Source of the DNA: Biomphalaria glabrata
Taxonomy: Eukaryota > Mollusca > Gastropoda > Planorbidae
Length of the DNA stretch: 64,000 bases
Direction: 5' to 3'
Assembly (NCBI RefSeq): GCF_947242115.1
Contig: NC_074712.1
Span: 16,514,666 to 16,578,665 of the forward strand
Position 1 is the first letter of the stretch; every line of letters begins with the position of its first letter. Positions 11,313 through 19,106 of the stretch are shown in pieces. The notes beneath the pieces were generated by a model. It made no database searches, had not been told where the DNA came from, and saw only the letters and a program-made list of their open reading frames with translations. The translations under genes were made by a program, and so were the position numbers.

Positions 11313-12668
11313 CCACTGTCTCATAATTTAAGAAAAACTGAGATAGAAAAACAAAGAAAATATGGGAACCTAGGCTTGGAGATTAAGCGTCTATGGAAAT
11401 TGTCCAAAATAACAATATACCCCATTGTTATATCAACCGAGGGGATAATAACAACTGACCTCACAGACACCTTCAAGGCCCTTAACATTCCTAGGAACAT
11501 CTTCGCTGCCTGTCAGAGGGCGGTACTGCTGCAGACCTGCCACATCACCAGAAAATTCCTCAGTGGAAACTGTTAAAGGGACTACGATGAATTTTGTTTC
11601 TCTTTAGCGAAACTCGACCCTGGCAGCGCCAGAGAATGACTACTCGTTCATTTCTAACATAATAATAATAATAATACAAATAATAATAATAATGATGATG
11701 ATTTCGATGGGTAATTTAGGTCATTGGTTAATATGCATGACTAAATGCATGACGCGTAGGACGTAAGCATCTTCTTTTTTGAAGTAACATCTGTATTATA
11801 TAAGATAGCATAAGGTAGGCCTATACTTTACTTGTAATTTATTGATCTTTTAAATAGGGAGTGAACAGATATTAAAGGAATTTAGGTAAAAAAAACAACA
11901 ACTTATTGTTAATCTTGTTTAATGATCCACCCACCTTCTTATCAAATTTGTATTTCCGCCCTTTTTTCGAATGCAATCTAGAACCTGAGCTCTCTTGGCA
12001 GGCTATTATTTCTCTTGGCAGGCTATTATTTCTCTTGGCAGGCTATTATTTCTCTTGGCAGGCTATTAGTATACATGAAAATGAATTCACTTTCCTTCTC
12101 TGGCACTGGCAGGGTCAAACTTCATTAAAGCGAAACGGTGGGGAGTCTCTGGGAGATAGTCTTATGAGCTTTAGAAAATACAACTCAGCTCGAGCTAAAT
12201 CAAAACTTTCCTTGCTCCCTTCGAGATTCGAACTCAAACCCCTCTCATTTTTAATCAAGTAATTTAAGCCACTCAGCCACAATCCCTGTAATATTCTTGA
12301 ATGATTCTCTTAAATCAGAACAAGGCGTACTTTAAAAGCCAATAGGCATAATTAGTGTTGTCACACACACACATACAAACACAAAGAGGCGGCTTTAGGG
12401 GGTGGCGCCTTGCGCAACCGTCCCAAACCCCGCGCCTTAGATGGGCCCCGTGATAAAGAAACTCTTCTATCTCCGCCAGCTGATCGTAAAAATATTCCTG
12501 GCCCTGATCTGACACTCGCCCTCGTGGCCCTGATCTGACACTCGCCCTCGTGGCCCTGATCTGACACTCGCCCTCGTCGCCCAGTGTCCCGCGCTAAGGC
12601 CTCCACTGACAAACAGACTCACCGATTCGCCTGAATGGCGGAACATTTCTTAGCAAACGTGTGAACAT
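786..12668 (-). CDS. ABAT: 4-aminobutyrate aminotransferase, mitochondrial (copy 1), 13 exons
   Basis: PLP-dependent class III aminotransferase that converts GABA and 2-oxoglutarate to succinic semialdehyde and glutamate in the mitochondrial matrix. Coding exons on the minus strand: 12623-12668, 10909-11054, 9104-9221, 7521-7570, 6131-6211, 5931-6023, 5700-5826, 5426-5574, 5023-5160, 3249-3416, 2512-2658, 1682-1793, 786-907. All junctions are GT-AG, phases join, and the sum is 1497 nt (498 aa plus stop), close to the ~500 aa of animal ABAT. Visible motifs: CGAC iron-sulfur-type cysteines at about 161/164, [26 protein letters not shown] (cofactor Asp ~324), FSKKMM (PLP Lys ~355/356), [13 protein letters not shown]. 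The Arg-rich start [15 protein letters not shown] looks like a mitochondrial targeting peptide. The start was chosen because this ATG gives a phase-1 donor matching the exon 2 acceptor. It is a tandem paralogue of the gene at 18988-28449. Introns 1-4 are crowded with minisatellites. Exon structure is seen; function is from family knowledge. Confidence 0.92.
1195..1388. mobile_element. hAT-like MITE, family CAGTGTTTCCC (copy a)
   Basis: 194-bp non-coding element with 16-bp inverted ends CAGTGTTTCCCAAACT / GTTTGGGAAACACTG. It is flanked by an 8-bp duplication, ctttaata (1187-1194) and ctttagta (1389-1396). An 8-bp duplication with CA..TG ends is typical of hAT. Lies in the last intron of ABAT copy 1. 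Confidence 0.8.
1397..1570 (+). repeat. SINE family 2 copy
   Basis: tRNA-like box B GTTCAAATCC near 1435, followed by the body GGTTTGGACTAGGAAGTAAA and GAAGAACATCCGAAACATGT. The body matches the copy at 38285-38475. It abuts the MITE at 1195-1388. Confidence 0.6.
1682..1793 (-). CDS. ABAT: ABAT copy 1 exon 12
   Basis: 112 nt. Encodes [20 protein letters not shown] and the [15 protein letters not shown] segment, ending in phase 1 before gtaaga. Confidence 0.9.
2035..2320 (+). repeat. dispersed AT-rich repeat, family R
   Basis: Shares blocks CTGTCTGTCTGTC, TTCTCGGATCAAGTTGAAA, AATCAATTAATTAA and CCCTTAGATAA with 3690-4175, 52880-53330 and 63600-63795. Class unknown; no ORF. Confidence 0.5.
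2512..2658 (-). CDS. ABAT: ABAT copy 1 exon 11
   Basis: 147 nt, 49 codons starting [20 protein letters not shown]; equals the [19 protein letters not shown] block of the family. Confidence 0.92.
3249..3416 (-). CDS. ABAT: ABAT copy 1 exon 10 (PLP site)
   Basis: 168 nt, 56 codons. Holds [17 protein letters not shown], with the cofactor-binding Asp, and [11 protein letters not shown], with the Lys that forms the Schiff base with PLP. Donor gtaagt. Confidence 0.94.
3690..4175 (+). repeat. dispersed repeat family R, two partial copies
   Basis: Two consecutive blocks each contain a variant of CATTCTCGGATCAAGTTGAA followed by AT-rich TTAATTA stretches and CCCTTAGATAA. Lies in intron 9 of ABAT copy 1. 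Confidence 0.5.
4718..4930 (+). repeat. SINE family 1 copy, decayed head
   Basis: Contains GTAAAGCGGTGGGCTTCCAAA (tRNA-like), AGTAAAGGCGGTTGGTCGTT and CAGATGACCTTTACATCA, the signature blocks of the copy at 6470-6755. A run of G precedes the head. Confidence 0.55.
5023..5160 (-). CDS. ABAT: ABAT copy 1 exon 9
   Basis: 138 nt, 46 codons. Encodes [19 protein letters not shown], then [18 protein letters not shown] and the helix to ICKK. EPxQxEGGD is a conserved class III aminotransferase motif. Confidence 0.92.
5426..5574 (-). CDS. ABAT: ABAT copy 1 exon 8
   Basis: 149 nt. Encodes [20 protein letters not shown] and [11 protein letters not shown], ending RCLAQ. The donor is CAA/gtattg, weaker than the GAG/gttaat used in copy 2, but no better in-phase donor is visible. 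Confidence 0.88.
5700..5826 (-). CDS. ABAT: ABAT copy 1 exon 7
   Basis: 127 nt. Encodes [17 protein letters not shown], then [10 protein letters not shown] and [11 protein letters not shown]. The INQAPGCPD string is identical to vertebrate ABAT. Donor gtagga. Confidence 0.92.
5931..6023 (-). CDS. ABAT: ABAT copy 1 exon 6 (Cys-x-x-Cys)
   Basis: 93 nt, 31 codons, starting [18 protein letters not shown]. The two cysteines are those known to hold the inter-subunit [2Fe-2S] cluster in mammalian ABAT. Confidence 0.92.
6131..6211 (-). CDS. ABAT: ABAT copy 1 exon 5
   Basis: 81 nt, 27 codons in phase 0. Encodes [18 protein letters not shown] and the following helix, equal to [18 protein letters not shown] in vertebrates. 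Confidence 0.92.
6470..6755 (+). repeat. SINE family 1, full-length copy with target duplication
   Basis: 286-bp tRNA-derived SINE: box A TGGCTAAGTGG near 6483, box B GGTTTCGAATCC at 6526-6537, then a conserved body (AGTAAAGGCGGTTGGTCGTT, CAGATGACCTTTACATCATC). Flanked by the direct repeat caatgataa at 6461-6469 and 6756-6764. The tRNA-like head plus duplication shows LINE-assisted retroposition. Lies in intron 4 of ABAT copy 1. Confidence 0.75.
7344..7478. repeat. minisatellite, 3 x 45 bp
   Basis: Three 45-bp units beginning AAACAAACTAGTTTGGCTAC and ending CACATTAAATCG, differing at one or two sites. In intron 4 of ABAT copy 1. Open reading frames on both strands are a by-product of a unit length divisible by three. 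Confidence 0.9.
7521..7570 (-). CDS. ABAT: ABAT copy 1 exon 4
   Basis: 50-nt exon encoding [16 protein letters not shown], the usual GYSHPALLKLIQ segment of the family. Flanked by a tag acceptor and a gtaagt donor. The same size as the equivalent exon of copy 2. Confidence 0.88.
7843..8373. repeat. minisatellite, ~13 x 40 bp
   Basis: About 13 units (39-40 bp) beginning CTGAGAGAAGAGGTGACGGA and ending TAATGTGTAC. Variants gga/gta and tcggg/tgggg/tgtgg are distributed in blocks, pointing to growth by segment duplication. In intron 3 of ABAT copy 1. The minus strand reads open for 194 codons because the unit lacks stops in all phases; this is not treated as a gene. Confidence 0.92.
8641..9140. 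repeat. exon-derived minisatellite, 10 x 50 bp, each with the exon 3 splice donor
   Basis: Ten exact 50-bp units (starts 8641, 8691 ... 9091) beginning TAGATCAACCTACCAATAGG. Read on the minus strand, each unit holds the 3' end of ABAT exon 3 (about 34 nt, ending CCAGTGTTCCTATTG), the donor gtaggt and ~13 nt of intron. The unit at 9091-9140 contains the real exon end; its exon part continues into unique coding sequence. Units differ mainly at one dinucleotide (atctg, aactg, one tactg). Copy 2 has no such array. Confidence 0.93.
9104..9221 (-). CDS. ABAT: ABAT copy 1 exon 3
   Basis: 118 nt, residues ~65-103: [19 protein letters not shown], then the DVDGN and [13 protein letters not shown] core of the aminotransferase N-terminal region. 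Its last ~34 nt and its gtaggt donor are the template of the adjacent 50-bp tandem array (8641-9140), so several identical or near-identical donors lie downstream. Confidence 0.92.
9919..10754. repeat. minisatellite, 20 x 41-42 bp
   Basis: Twenty units beginning AGTTTACTTTGTTTTTGAAC and ending CACTGACTGTGTTT(T). Two variants (gcttcact and gcctcatt) and a 3/4 T-run difference recur with a four-unit period in the middle of the array, a higher-order repeat. In intron 2 of ABAT copy 1. Confidence 0.92.
10909..11054 (-). CDS. ABAT: ABAT copy 1 exon 2
   Basis: 146 nt. Encodes residues ~16-64, including [17 protein letters not shown], which corresponds to the VPGPRSQELMKQL segment of vertebrate ABAT. 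Acceptor gacag, donor gtcagt. Confidence 0.88.
11281..11313. repeat. (TAA)n microsatellite
   Basis: About ten ATA/TAA units just upstream of the LINE fragment. Confidence 0.8.
11335..11705 (+). mobile_element. 5'-truncated LINE, C-terminal coding end and 3' UTR
   Basis: Frame from about 11376 to 11576 encodes [20 protein letters not shown], then [20 protein letters not shown] and [10 protein letters not shown] before TAA. This is the typical C-terminal tail of a non-LTR retrotransposon polyprotein. A ~70-nt 3' UTR and an (AAT)n tail follow (11660-11700). Lies in intron 1 of ABAT copy 1. Confidence 0.65.
11991..12068. repeat. tandem repeat, 4 x 20 bp
   Basis: Four copies of TCTCTTGGCAGGCTATTATT in intron 1 of ABAT copy 1. 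The last is incomplete. Confidence 0.9.
12075..12290 (-). repeat. SINE family 3 with a LINE-like 3' tail
   Basis: On the minus strand a tRNA-like head (box A GTGGCTGAGTGGC, box B GAGTTCGAATCTCG) is followed by a body. The tail near 12095-12150 (TTTGACCCTGCCAGTGCCAG) closely resembles the 3' UTR of the LINE fragment at 11585-11650. This pattern is expected of a SINE that borrows a LINE's retrotransposition machinery. Confidence 0.6.
12380..12480. other. GC-rich stretch of unknown origin
   Basis: A ~100-bp GC-rich segment in otherwise AT-rich intron 1, with GGCGCCTTGCGCAACCGTCC-like content. It may be a decayed mobile-element end. No ends or duplication could be defined. Confidence 0.3.
12499..12576. 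repeat. tandem repeat, 3 x 26 bp
   Basis: Three perfect 26-bp units beginning TGGCCCTGATCTGACACTCG, about 50 bp from ABAT copy 1 exon 1 on its intron side. Confidence 0.92.
12623..12668 (-). CDS. ABAT: ABAT copy 1 exon 1 (start codon, targeting peptide)
   Basis: Begins with ATG and encodes [15 protein letters not shown] plus one base, followed by a strong donor gtgagt. The four Arg, no acidic residues and hydrophobic spacing fit a mitochondrial presequence. It has no sequence similarity to exon 1 of the other copy, so it was placed by phase, donor quality and targeting character only. An upstream ATG in another frame lies about 67 nt before it and would be a short uORF if transcribed. Confidence 0.65.
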
Positions 12669-13915
12669 TGTGTCTGGAGTGTTTAGAAAATCTGTTTCTT
12701 GTCCCTGTCCTCACAGATTCCCTCACAGACTTCATTAAGTCGGGAAATGTTTCAAGTTCTAACGTGTCGGGTGGAGACTTGGAGCTACAGTCCAGTCTAA
12801 ATGTTTTCTGCTTTATTTATAAGTTTTTCTAGGCAACAGAAAGCCTTGTGAACAGAACAAAAGATAACAGAACCAGAACAACAAATACAGACCACTAGTT
12901 TTACAGGGCGATAGTCCGGGTCATCGTGAACAGTTTGGTAAACATAATTAATGACCTTGATTTTCTTAGAGAATTGCAAGAACAAATTAGGGAAAAAAAA
13001 AAAAGCATAATCCCAATGGAAAGTTTTCTAGATCTACTTTTTTAGGATAGTGCCATATCGACCTAAATAATAACTTTCTCGGCCTTCTGTTTCTTTGTTG
13101 GTCAATGACAGCATGAAATGTCGCAATGTAGTTCAGTCCAAAGTTTTGTTAATATTGAGATATCAGGGTCACTCAGGAAGTAAGCGCATCTGAGGAGGAT
13201 GGGAATGAACTATTTGCTATGATCCAATGTGTGTGCGTGTTTGAGAGGAGACACCAGGTGCCAACCTCATGGCTGAAACAATTGCATCTTACATTATCTT
13301 ATAAATTACAGACGTTACTTCAAAAGAGAAGATACATACGTCCGTCGCAATGCATGTCAATCGGTGACTTAAACTCTGCTTTCGGGCTGATTCATGTTCA
13401 ATCTTTTTACCAGACAGAAAGACAGACATACAGAGTGAGTTGAGGAATGATATTTAATTGCAGTAAACAACAGAGTTTACACTTTTACTCAATGCCTGCA
13501 GTACGAAGAAGATATCTTCCATTTGCCGGACGTCAGTGACCCTAAGTAGCAACAGATAGGATATTAAGTGTAGCGCGAAAGAGGGGGGGGGGGTTAGAAA
13601 TAGATTTTAACTATTGTAAGTGAAGTTACCCCATTTATAAACGCCATGAGTCTATATGTATCTATGAATTCAACGCTATTAGTGTTCAAAGATCACAGTG
13701 TATTTCTCTTATCTTAGCTGACAGAACTGTATGGGTTATAAAAAATAAAAACTGTTACAGACTAAAGCCAGAAAACAATTGTAGTTAGACGTCTTTGTTT
13801 TCAAATGTACTTTAACCATCGTGTAGAATGTTGTGTGTATGTGTTCGTCTCAAATAGAAGAGATAAGGAAAGGGAGGGGAAGTATGTTTTATATGCCAAG
13901 AGATACAGCCATATC
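12669..13915. other. intergenic, upstream of ABAT copy 1
   Basis: Should hold the promoter and 5' UTR of copy 1 (minus strand). No TATA box or initiator stands out. A C/G run sits near 13582-13593 and a short family R remnant (ACCAGACAGAAAGACAGACA) near 13410. No coding sequence seen. Confidence 0.4.
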
Positions 13916-14343
13916 CATGGGCGTAGCCGCCGTGGGGGTCTTGGTGTTCATCCCTCCCCCCCCCCCCGAAATGAAATTCTTTGTGACTGATTTTTTGCTT
14001 TGATTTTGTTTATTTTAGGTGATATTTTAATATTAAACCATCACTTGCCCCAGCGCAGACAAGGGAAGGGGATTTTGAGATTACCCCCCCCCCTATATAA
14101 AACTAAAAAATAATGCAAACGAAAATCCCCAAATTCCAAGAGCCTAGCCAATGGGGATTTTGATTTTAAAACCCCCTCTTCAATAATAAGACTAAAGCAT
14201 ACATCAGTCACCAGATTCTATGAGCGTACCTAAGTGGGGTTTTGTGTTTAAACCCCCTCCATAGGGCTTTAAGTTAAAAACCCATCCAAAGGATTTTGAG
14301 TTTGAACCCCCCCCCCAAAAAAAAAATCCTGGCTACGCCCATG
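13916..14343. mobile_element. hAT-like MITE, family CATGGGCGTAGCC
   Basis: 428 bp with inverted ends CATGGGCGTAGCC / GGCTACGCCCATG and a near-perfect 8-bp duplication, gccatatc (13908-13915) and gccatgtc (14344-14351). The interior has C-rich runs and repeated AACCCCCTC-like blocks and no ORF. Fragments of the same family lie at 33040-33110 and 36600-36827. Confidence 0.75.
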
Positions 14344-14476
14344 GCCATGTCATCTAGTAAAATGAACATAAGAAGTGTATAGCGTTTTTCTTTTGTTTAG
14401 CTCCGGGAATAGCTTTAAGACCTACAGACTAAAACTCATGAATCGCATTAGTATTTAGTTTTATGTAACCTATATG

Positions 14477-14951
14477 ACCCGGGTACGCTACCCTGCCTCA
14501 TAGTGGCGCCCGGGTGGAAACGATCGTAAGAGGAAACGGTTAGGCTAAAGGGTAGCAAAACAAGACTCCCGTGGGGGTGCCTAAGGGGGTGCGAGAGCAT
14601 CCTCATTGCACTGCGCGGAGTTGTAAAAAAGCTCCCACAACCTTGTCACAATCCAGGCGCTTTTCCTAAAGGGACCGTTACATAATAAATGGCGTGTCCC
14701 GCACGGTTAGCCTGGTATAGAAAAGAAAAATGGCGGGGGTCTTAGTAGATCTATACGCGGCCTCTTGCCGCGAGTCTGACCGGCGCCTTCGACATAGGGG
14801 TCACGGAGGTCACGGTCTGACCCACCCGCCAGACAAAACAGTGTACACTGTTTTCATACAGGCCGGTGAGAGGGAGCTCTTGTTCACTTTTGCTGGCCTA
14901 GAGTTCCAAGAGCCGAAGGCTCAACTCTACCTCACAGTTTAAGAAGAAGAA
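14477..14951 (+). mobile_element. GC-rich retroposed insertion with 12-bp target duplication
   Basis: 475-bp GC-rich block ending in (AAG)n, flanked by the perfect 12-bp direct repeat gtaacctatatg (14465-14476 and 14952-14963). The long duplication and simple tail indicate target-primed retroposition: a 5'-truncated LINE or a long SINE. A 70-codon open frame at 14730-14942 matches nothing recognised. Confidence 0.65.
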
Positions 14952-15504
14952 GTAACCTATATGCTCAGCGCTGTTATTCGACCGGACTGATGTATTTCTG
15001 CAACTAGAAGTAAGAAGGCAGGAAATCACAGCAGTAATACATAAACAAATTGACAAAATCTAGTTCTACACATTTTTAGAATCAGACATTCGCCAGGCGC
15101 CACAATCTTGTTTGGAACCATTGACCGAATTATTGCGAAATGGTAGATAATTAATCTAGGAATGTAATCGTTGCAGTCAGCAGAAAGATATACATGTTGA
15201 CATAGGCCAGGGGCTGCGGAAGTTGGGCAAGGGGAAAGAATCATGTGACTAGTTCAAGCTAATATAGCCTACATTGTAATTGGACCTGTTCTCAGAAATA
15301 GAAAAACTTTACTTTATTCGAATTGTTCATGTTATTAAAAATAGAGTTAGATAGACATACTGTCTTATTACTATTAAATTGTTGGTACATTTAAAACACT
15401 ACTGCTACCATAGAACGTGTGACATAGAAAGTTTACATTTGACCTTATGTAGAGTAATAATAAGAACTATACATTTTTAAATGCTTTTTTTTTTTCACAT
15501 GGAT

Positions 15505-15740
15505 CACTGTGGGAGTGTAAACACTTGGCTTTCAAACCGAGCGTTCCCGGGTTCGAATCTTGGTAAAGATTAGGACTTTCAAATTCCATAAGTCCACCTA
15601 ACTCGAAATGGGTACTTGACATTAGATGTGTAAAGTAAAGGCGGTTGGTCGTTGTGCTGGCGACATGACATCCTCGTTAACCATCGGCCAAAAAAAACAG
15701 ATAATCTTTTCATCATCTGCCCTTTTTAGTCTTGTAGGCT
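15505..15740 (+). repeat. SINE family 1 copy
   Basis: Box B CGGGTTCGAATCTTGG near 15548 and body blocks AGTAAAGGCGGTTGGTCGTT and GTGCTGGCGACATGACATCC. Moderately decayed. Confidence 0.65.
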
Positions 15741-15795
15741 CTCGGTAGCATTTGTTTTTCTTAACTTCTATAACTTTCAACTTTATCGTTTTGTG

Positions 15796-16014
15796 CAGTG
15801 GCGTAGGTATGGTGAGGGGATGAGGTGGGGAATCCCCAAGGGTCCCACTTGAAAAAAGGGGGGGGGGGCAAAATAAGTATTCCAAATTTTGTATTACATT
15901 AAATATTGCCTCAATATCTCATGTCATGATGTCGAATGTCATAATGCAGGGGACCCCTAAAGATGTCAAGACTCCGAGCTCCCAAATGATGGAAAATTCC
16001 CAGCTACGCCACTG
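15796..16014. mobile_element. hAT-like MITE, family CAGTGGCGTAG (copy a)
   Basis: 219 bp with inverted ends CAGTGGCGTAGG / AGCTACGCCACTG. The flanks cgttttgt and cgtttgtt look like a decayed 8-bp duplication. Confidence 0.6.
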
Positions 16015-16126
16015 CGTTTGTTATTGTTTTGAAATGTCATGATAACCTGAACTATTGCAAGATCATTGACCTCTTAGCTTGGTGTCCTAATGTACTCTTT
16101 ATTTGAGGAAGTATTTTATTTTAAGG

Positions 16127-16319
16127 CAGTGTTTCCCAAACTTTTTCCTTAACGGAACACTTCGCATATTTTGAGCATTTAGCGGAACACTTTGCTAATT
16201 TTTCAGATAGAGTAATTCACATGGTGGCCTACAAGTTTATTATTCCAGTAGTTCGTAAAACATATATTCAGGCCTCGCGGAACACTAGGGTTACGCGGAA
16301 CACAGTTTGGGAAACAATG
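16127..16319. mobile_element. hAT-like MITE, family CAGTGTTTCCC (copy b)
   Basis: 193 bp, inverted ends CAGTGTTTCCCAAACT / AGTTTGGGAAACAATG, perfect 8-bp duplication ttttaagg (16119-16126 and 16320-16327). Internal AACGGAACACTT blocks are shared with copies at 1195 and 20752. Confidence 0.85.
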
Positions 16320-16619
16320 TTTTAAGGTAAAGATTATATAGACCATTGACTTCAAGACTCTCTTCCCAATGTAATAAAGGAATGTAAAGCAAATCATAAA
16401 ACTGTATTGTTAAACTGTATGTATTATTTATTGAAACCATCATGCTAATAATACCAACAGTTGTATGCAAACTCATTGATACTTGAAATATCACATGTTT
16501 TAAATGTACATTACTTCTCTTTTTACTGGGTTTTTTGTATGTAACTATATATATGTTGTTGGCAAGGTAATCTCTCAGTACTAAATAACCATTTATATTT
16601 CTTGGAATCTTTGGGCTTC

Positions 16620-16760
16620 CATATGAAATAAGGACAGATCCTTCCGAAAGAATCCTAAAAACTTCGTTGTGTTGTCTTTATATGAGAAAAGATTCCTTGT
16701 AATCACAACAAATTTCCGTAAGGATCAATAAAGCAGTCTTAGTCTTAGTCTACAGCAAAG
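16620..16760 (+). mobile_element. possible LINE 3' end
   Basis: Ends GGATCAATAAAGCAGTCTTA followed by repeated TCTTAG, as in the 3' termini of CR1/L2-like elements with a short microsatellite tail. No coding part remains. Confidence 0.35.
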
Positions 16761-17289
16761 GACAATGGACAACCCAGTGATCGTCAAGTTTGGACAGTTT
16801 ATGAACAATTTTAACGTGAACTGTTGTGTACACCGTAAACTTATGTTAGTGTCTTATGTGTTGTTGGCAATGTAATCTCTTCAGTACTGAAGAATTTAAA
16901 ACTACCATTGACTACAGTCCAACTTTGGGATGTCAACTTTCATGTTTTGATTGAAACTGTTCTGAACGTACAGTTGGTTTGCTAGCGACAAAAAAAAAAA
17001 AGCGGAGACAACTTTAGAAATGATTGCTAGATGTAAAATTCGGTTAGAAAAACTCAGTTTTCAGTGTCGACATGTTGGCAGGTAGAGAACAAACAGATCT
17101 TGTTAGGAAGTTGTCATTTAAAAAAGGGAGAGAAACGAAGTGTGTGCTTGGGAAAAAACATAAAACTGGGGGGGGGGGGGGGTAATCTGATTATCGAGTA
17201 GCATAGTCAAGATGGCCAAGGTGTGAAGTCGTTTTAGTGCAGTAAGAGTTTGAATCGTCGACACAATGATCGTCAGTCTGTTCCCAGAT

Positions 17290-17684
17290 AGCCTAATGTT
17301 AAAGGAACTTTGCTTACATTAGCGGCCGCTAGCCTAATGTTAAAGGAACTTTGCTTACAGTAGTCTGATGTTAAAGGAACTTTACTTAGTCTAATGTTAA
17401 AGGAACTTGGCTTACACTAGTCTGATGTTAAACTTTACTTACAATAGTAATGTTAAAGGAGCTTTACTTACACTGGTCTAATGTTAAAGGAACTTTACTT
17501 ACAATAGTAATGTTAAAGGAACTTTACTTACACTGGTCTAATGTTAAAGGAACTTTACTTACACAAGTCTAATGTAAAACTTTACTTAACTGGTCTGATA
17601 TTAAAGGAACTTTGCTTACACTAGCCTAATGTTAAAGGAACTTTGCTTACACTAGTCTAATGTTAAAAGAATTTGGCTTACATC
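17290..17684. repeat. degenerate minisatellite, ~30-35-bp units
   Basis: About 12-14 imperfect units built on TAATGTTAAAGGAACTTTGC and TTACACTAGTC, with deletions in several. More diverged than the other arrays here, so probably older. Confidence 0.85.
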
Positions 17685-17784
17685 AGAAACATGTAACCTT
17701 ACATTACATCTCATGCCATAAATGAACAACCTTACCCCCTAAAAATTGAAATTCAAAATTCATCTTTATCTGAAAATTTGCATC

Positions 17785-17945
17785 ACTTGTTACATGTTTC
17801 AGATGTCCCTTTAGAATTGATATTTACATCTTAGCCTTTCACTTTTACAGTATAACATGGGAAGGCAGCGGGAAGGATTCAAACCCTGGACTATCAAGAT
17901 AATAGTCCAGAGTGCATACTACCATACAATACCTCTATTCAAGTC
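17785..17945 (-). repeat. SINE family 2 copy, reverse orientation
   Basis: Box B complement GGATTCAAACCCTGGAC at 17875-17890 and the family 2 tail TTACATGTTTCAGATGTCCC at 17790-17810. Decayed body. Confidence 0.5.
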
Positions 17946-18987
17946 ACTCTTTCATGAAACCTAGGTGGACGCGATTCTCAAATACAGCTCTAACAATTTT
18001 CCTATAAATTTATTCTCGAATACATCTCTAACAATGTTCTTGTAAATTTAACAGTTGGCGTATATCGCTGAGAATAGAATTACTAGCTTGGCCACACGGG
18101 GGAAAACTCTAGTTTGAACATTATAATATTCCAAAGTAAAAAATAAATAAATGCAAATTTGGCTAGAGACTACATCTAGGTCTAGAGCCAACATCAGTTT
18201 TGAAAGGACTGTCGCGTTCTTGAAAGGACTTTCATGTTCTGGATTTTCTGAATGTAAAGGTTTATTGATTCAAGAGAATAATAAATTAATTTTCAGGAAA
18301 ATCGTATACATTGTCGTATAGTCTAGATTTAAAGGCCTATTATTGGAATTATTCAATATTTGTATGTAAATCTAATATAGATTACATTTAGATGTAGATC
18401 TAGATGTCCATATAACAAACCAATAAATAATTTTACAAGGATGCCTTGCCCACTGGCTGAATCAGAAAAATCATACATTCAAGTTGCTGATGGTGTCACA
18501 GGTCCAATATCCAAATTGAATCAAATATTTTTTTATTTTTTTTTTTATTATTTTATATTTTAAGTTTAATAATGGCGGTATTGTCAACATTAATATTTTT
18601 TTTTCTATTGTATCAAAGCAGTACATATAAAACACCTACTTCAATGTTAATTTTAAATCCTTTGAATTATCTCAGCAGGACAATTAAAAAATAGGAATGA
18701 AAATAAAGCAAAATAAATATCAAAAGAAACAACAGAAATCTAATAAAAACAATTTTATAGAAATGTATGGTTTCAGAACCATTCTACCACAGATTTTGAA
18801 CCAAATAAACAGTCATGGTAATTATGGAGTTTTTAATATAAATATGTAATCAATAAACAAAAGTAGTATTGTTTGTCTCTATGTTTATATGACAATAACA
18901 TTAGATAGAGCATTGATTCAATTTCTATTTAATCTGGTAATATTTTTAACAATATTTAACAACAATAAAATGTGCTAGACATTAAAG
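17946..18987. other. intergenic AT-rich DNA and 3' flank of ABAT copy 2
   Basis: AT-rich, with T runs near 18525-18560 and 18595. No gene seen. It should contain the 3' UTR of ABAT copy 2. Confidence 0.4.
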
Positions 18988-19106
18988 TCACAATTGTTTT
19001 AAAACTTGATGAAATCTGTCTGCAAAAATATCCACATGTTTTTTCTCCAGTATCAGAGTTGGTCTGATTCTTAAGGTGGATGTACCACATGTTCCAAGAT
19101 GAATAC
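18988..19106 (-). CDS. ABAT: ABAT copy 2 exon 13 (stop)
   Basis: 119 nt including TGA at 18988-18990: [20 protein letters not shown] and ending FHQVLKQL, one residue shorter than copy 1. Confidence 0.92.
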
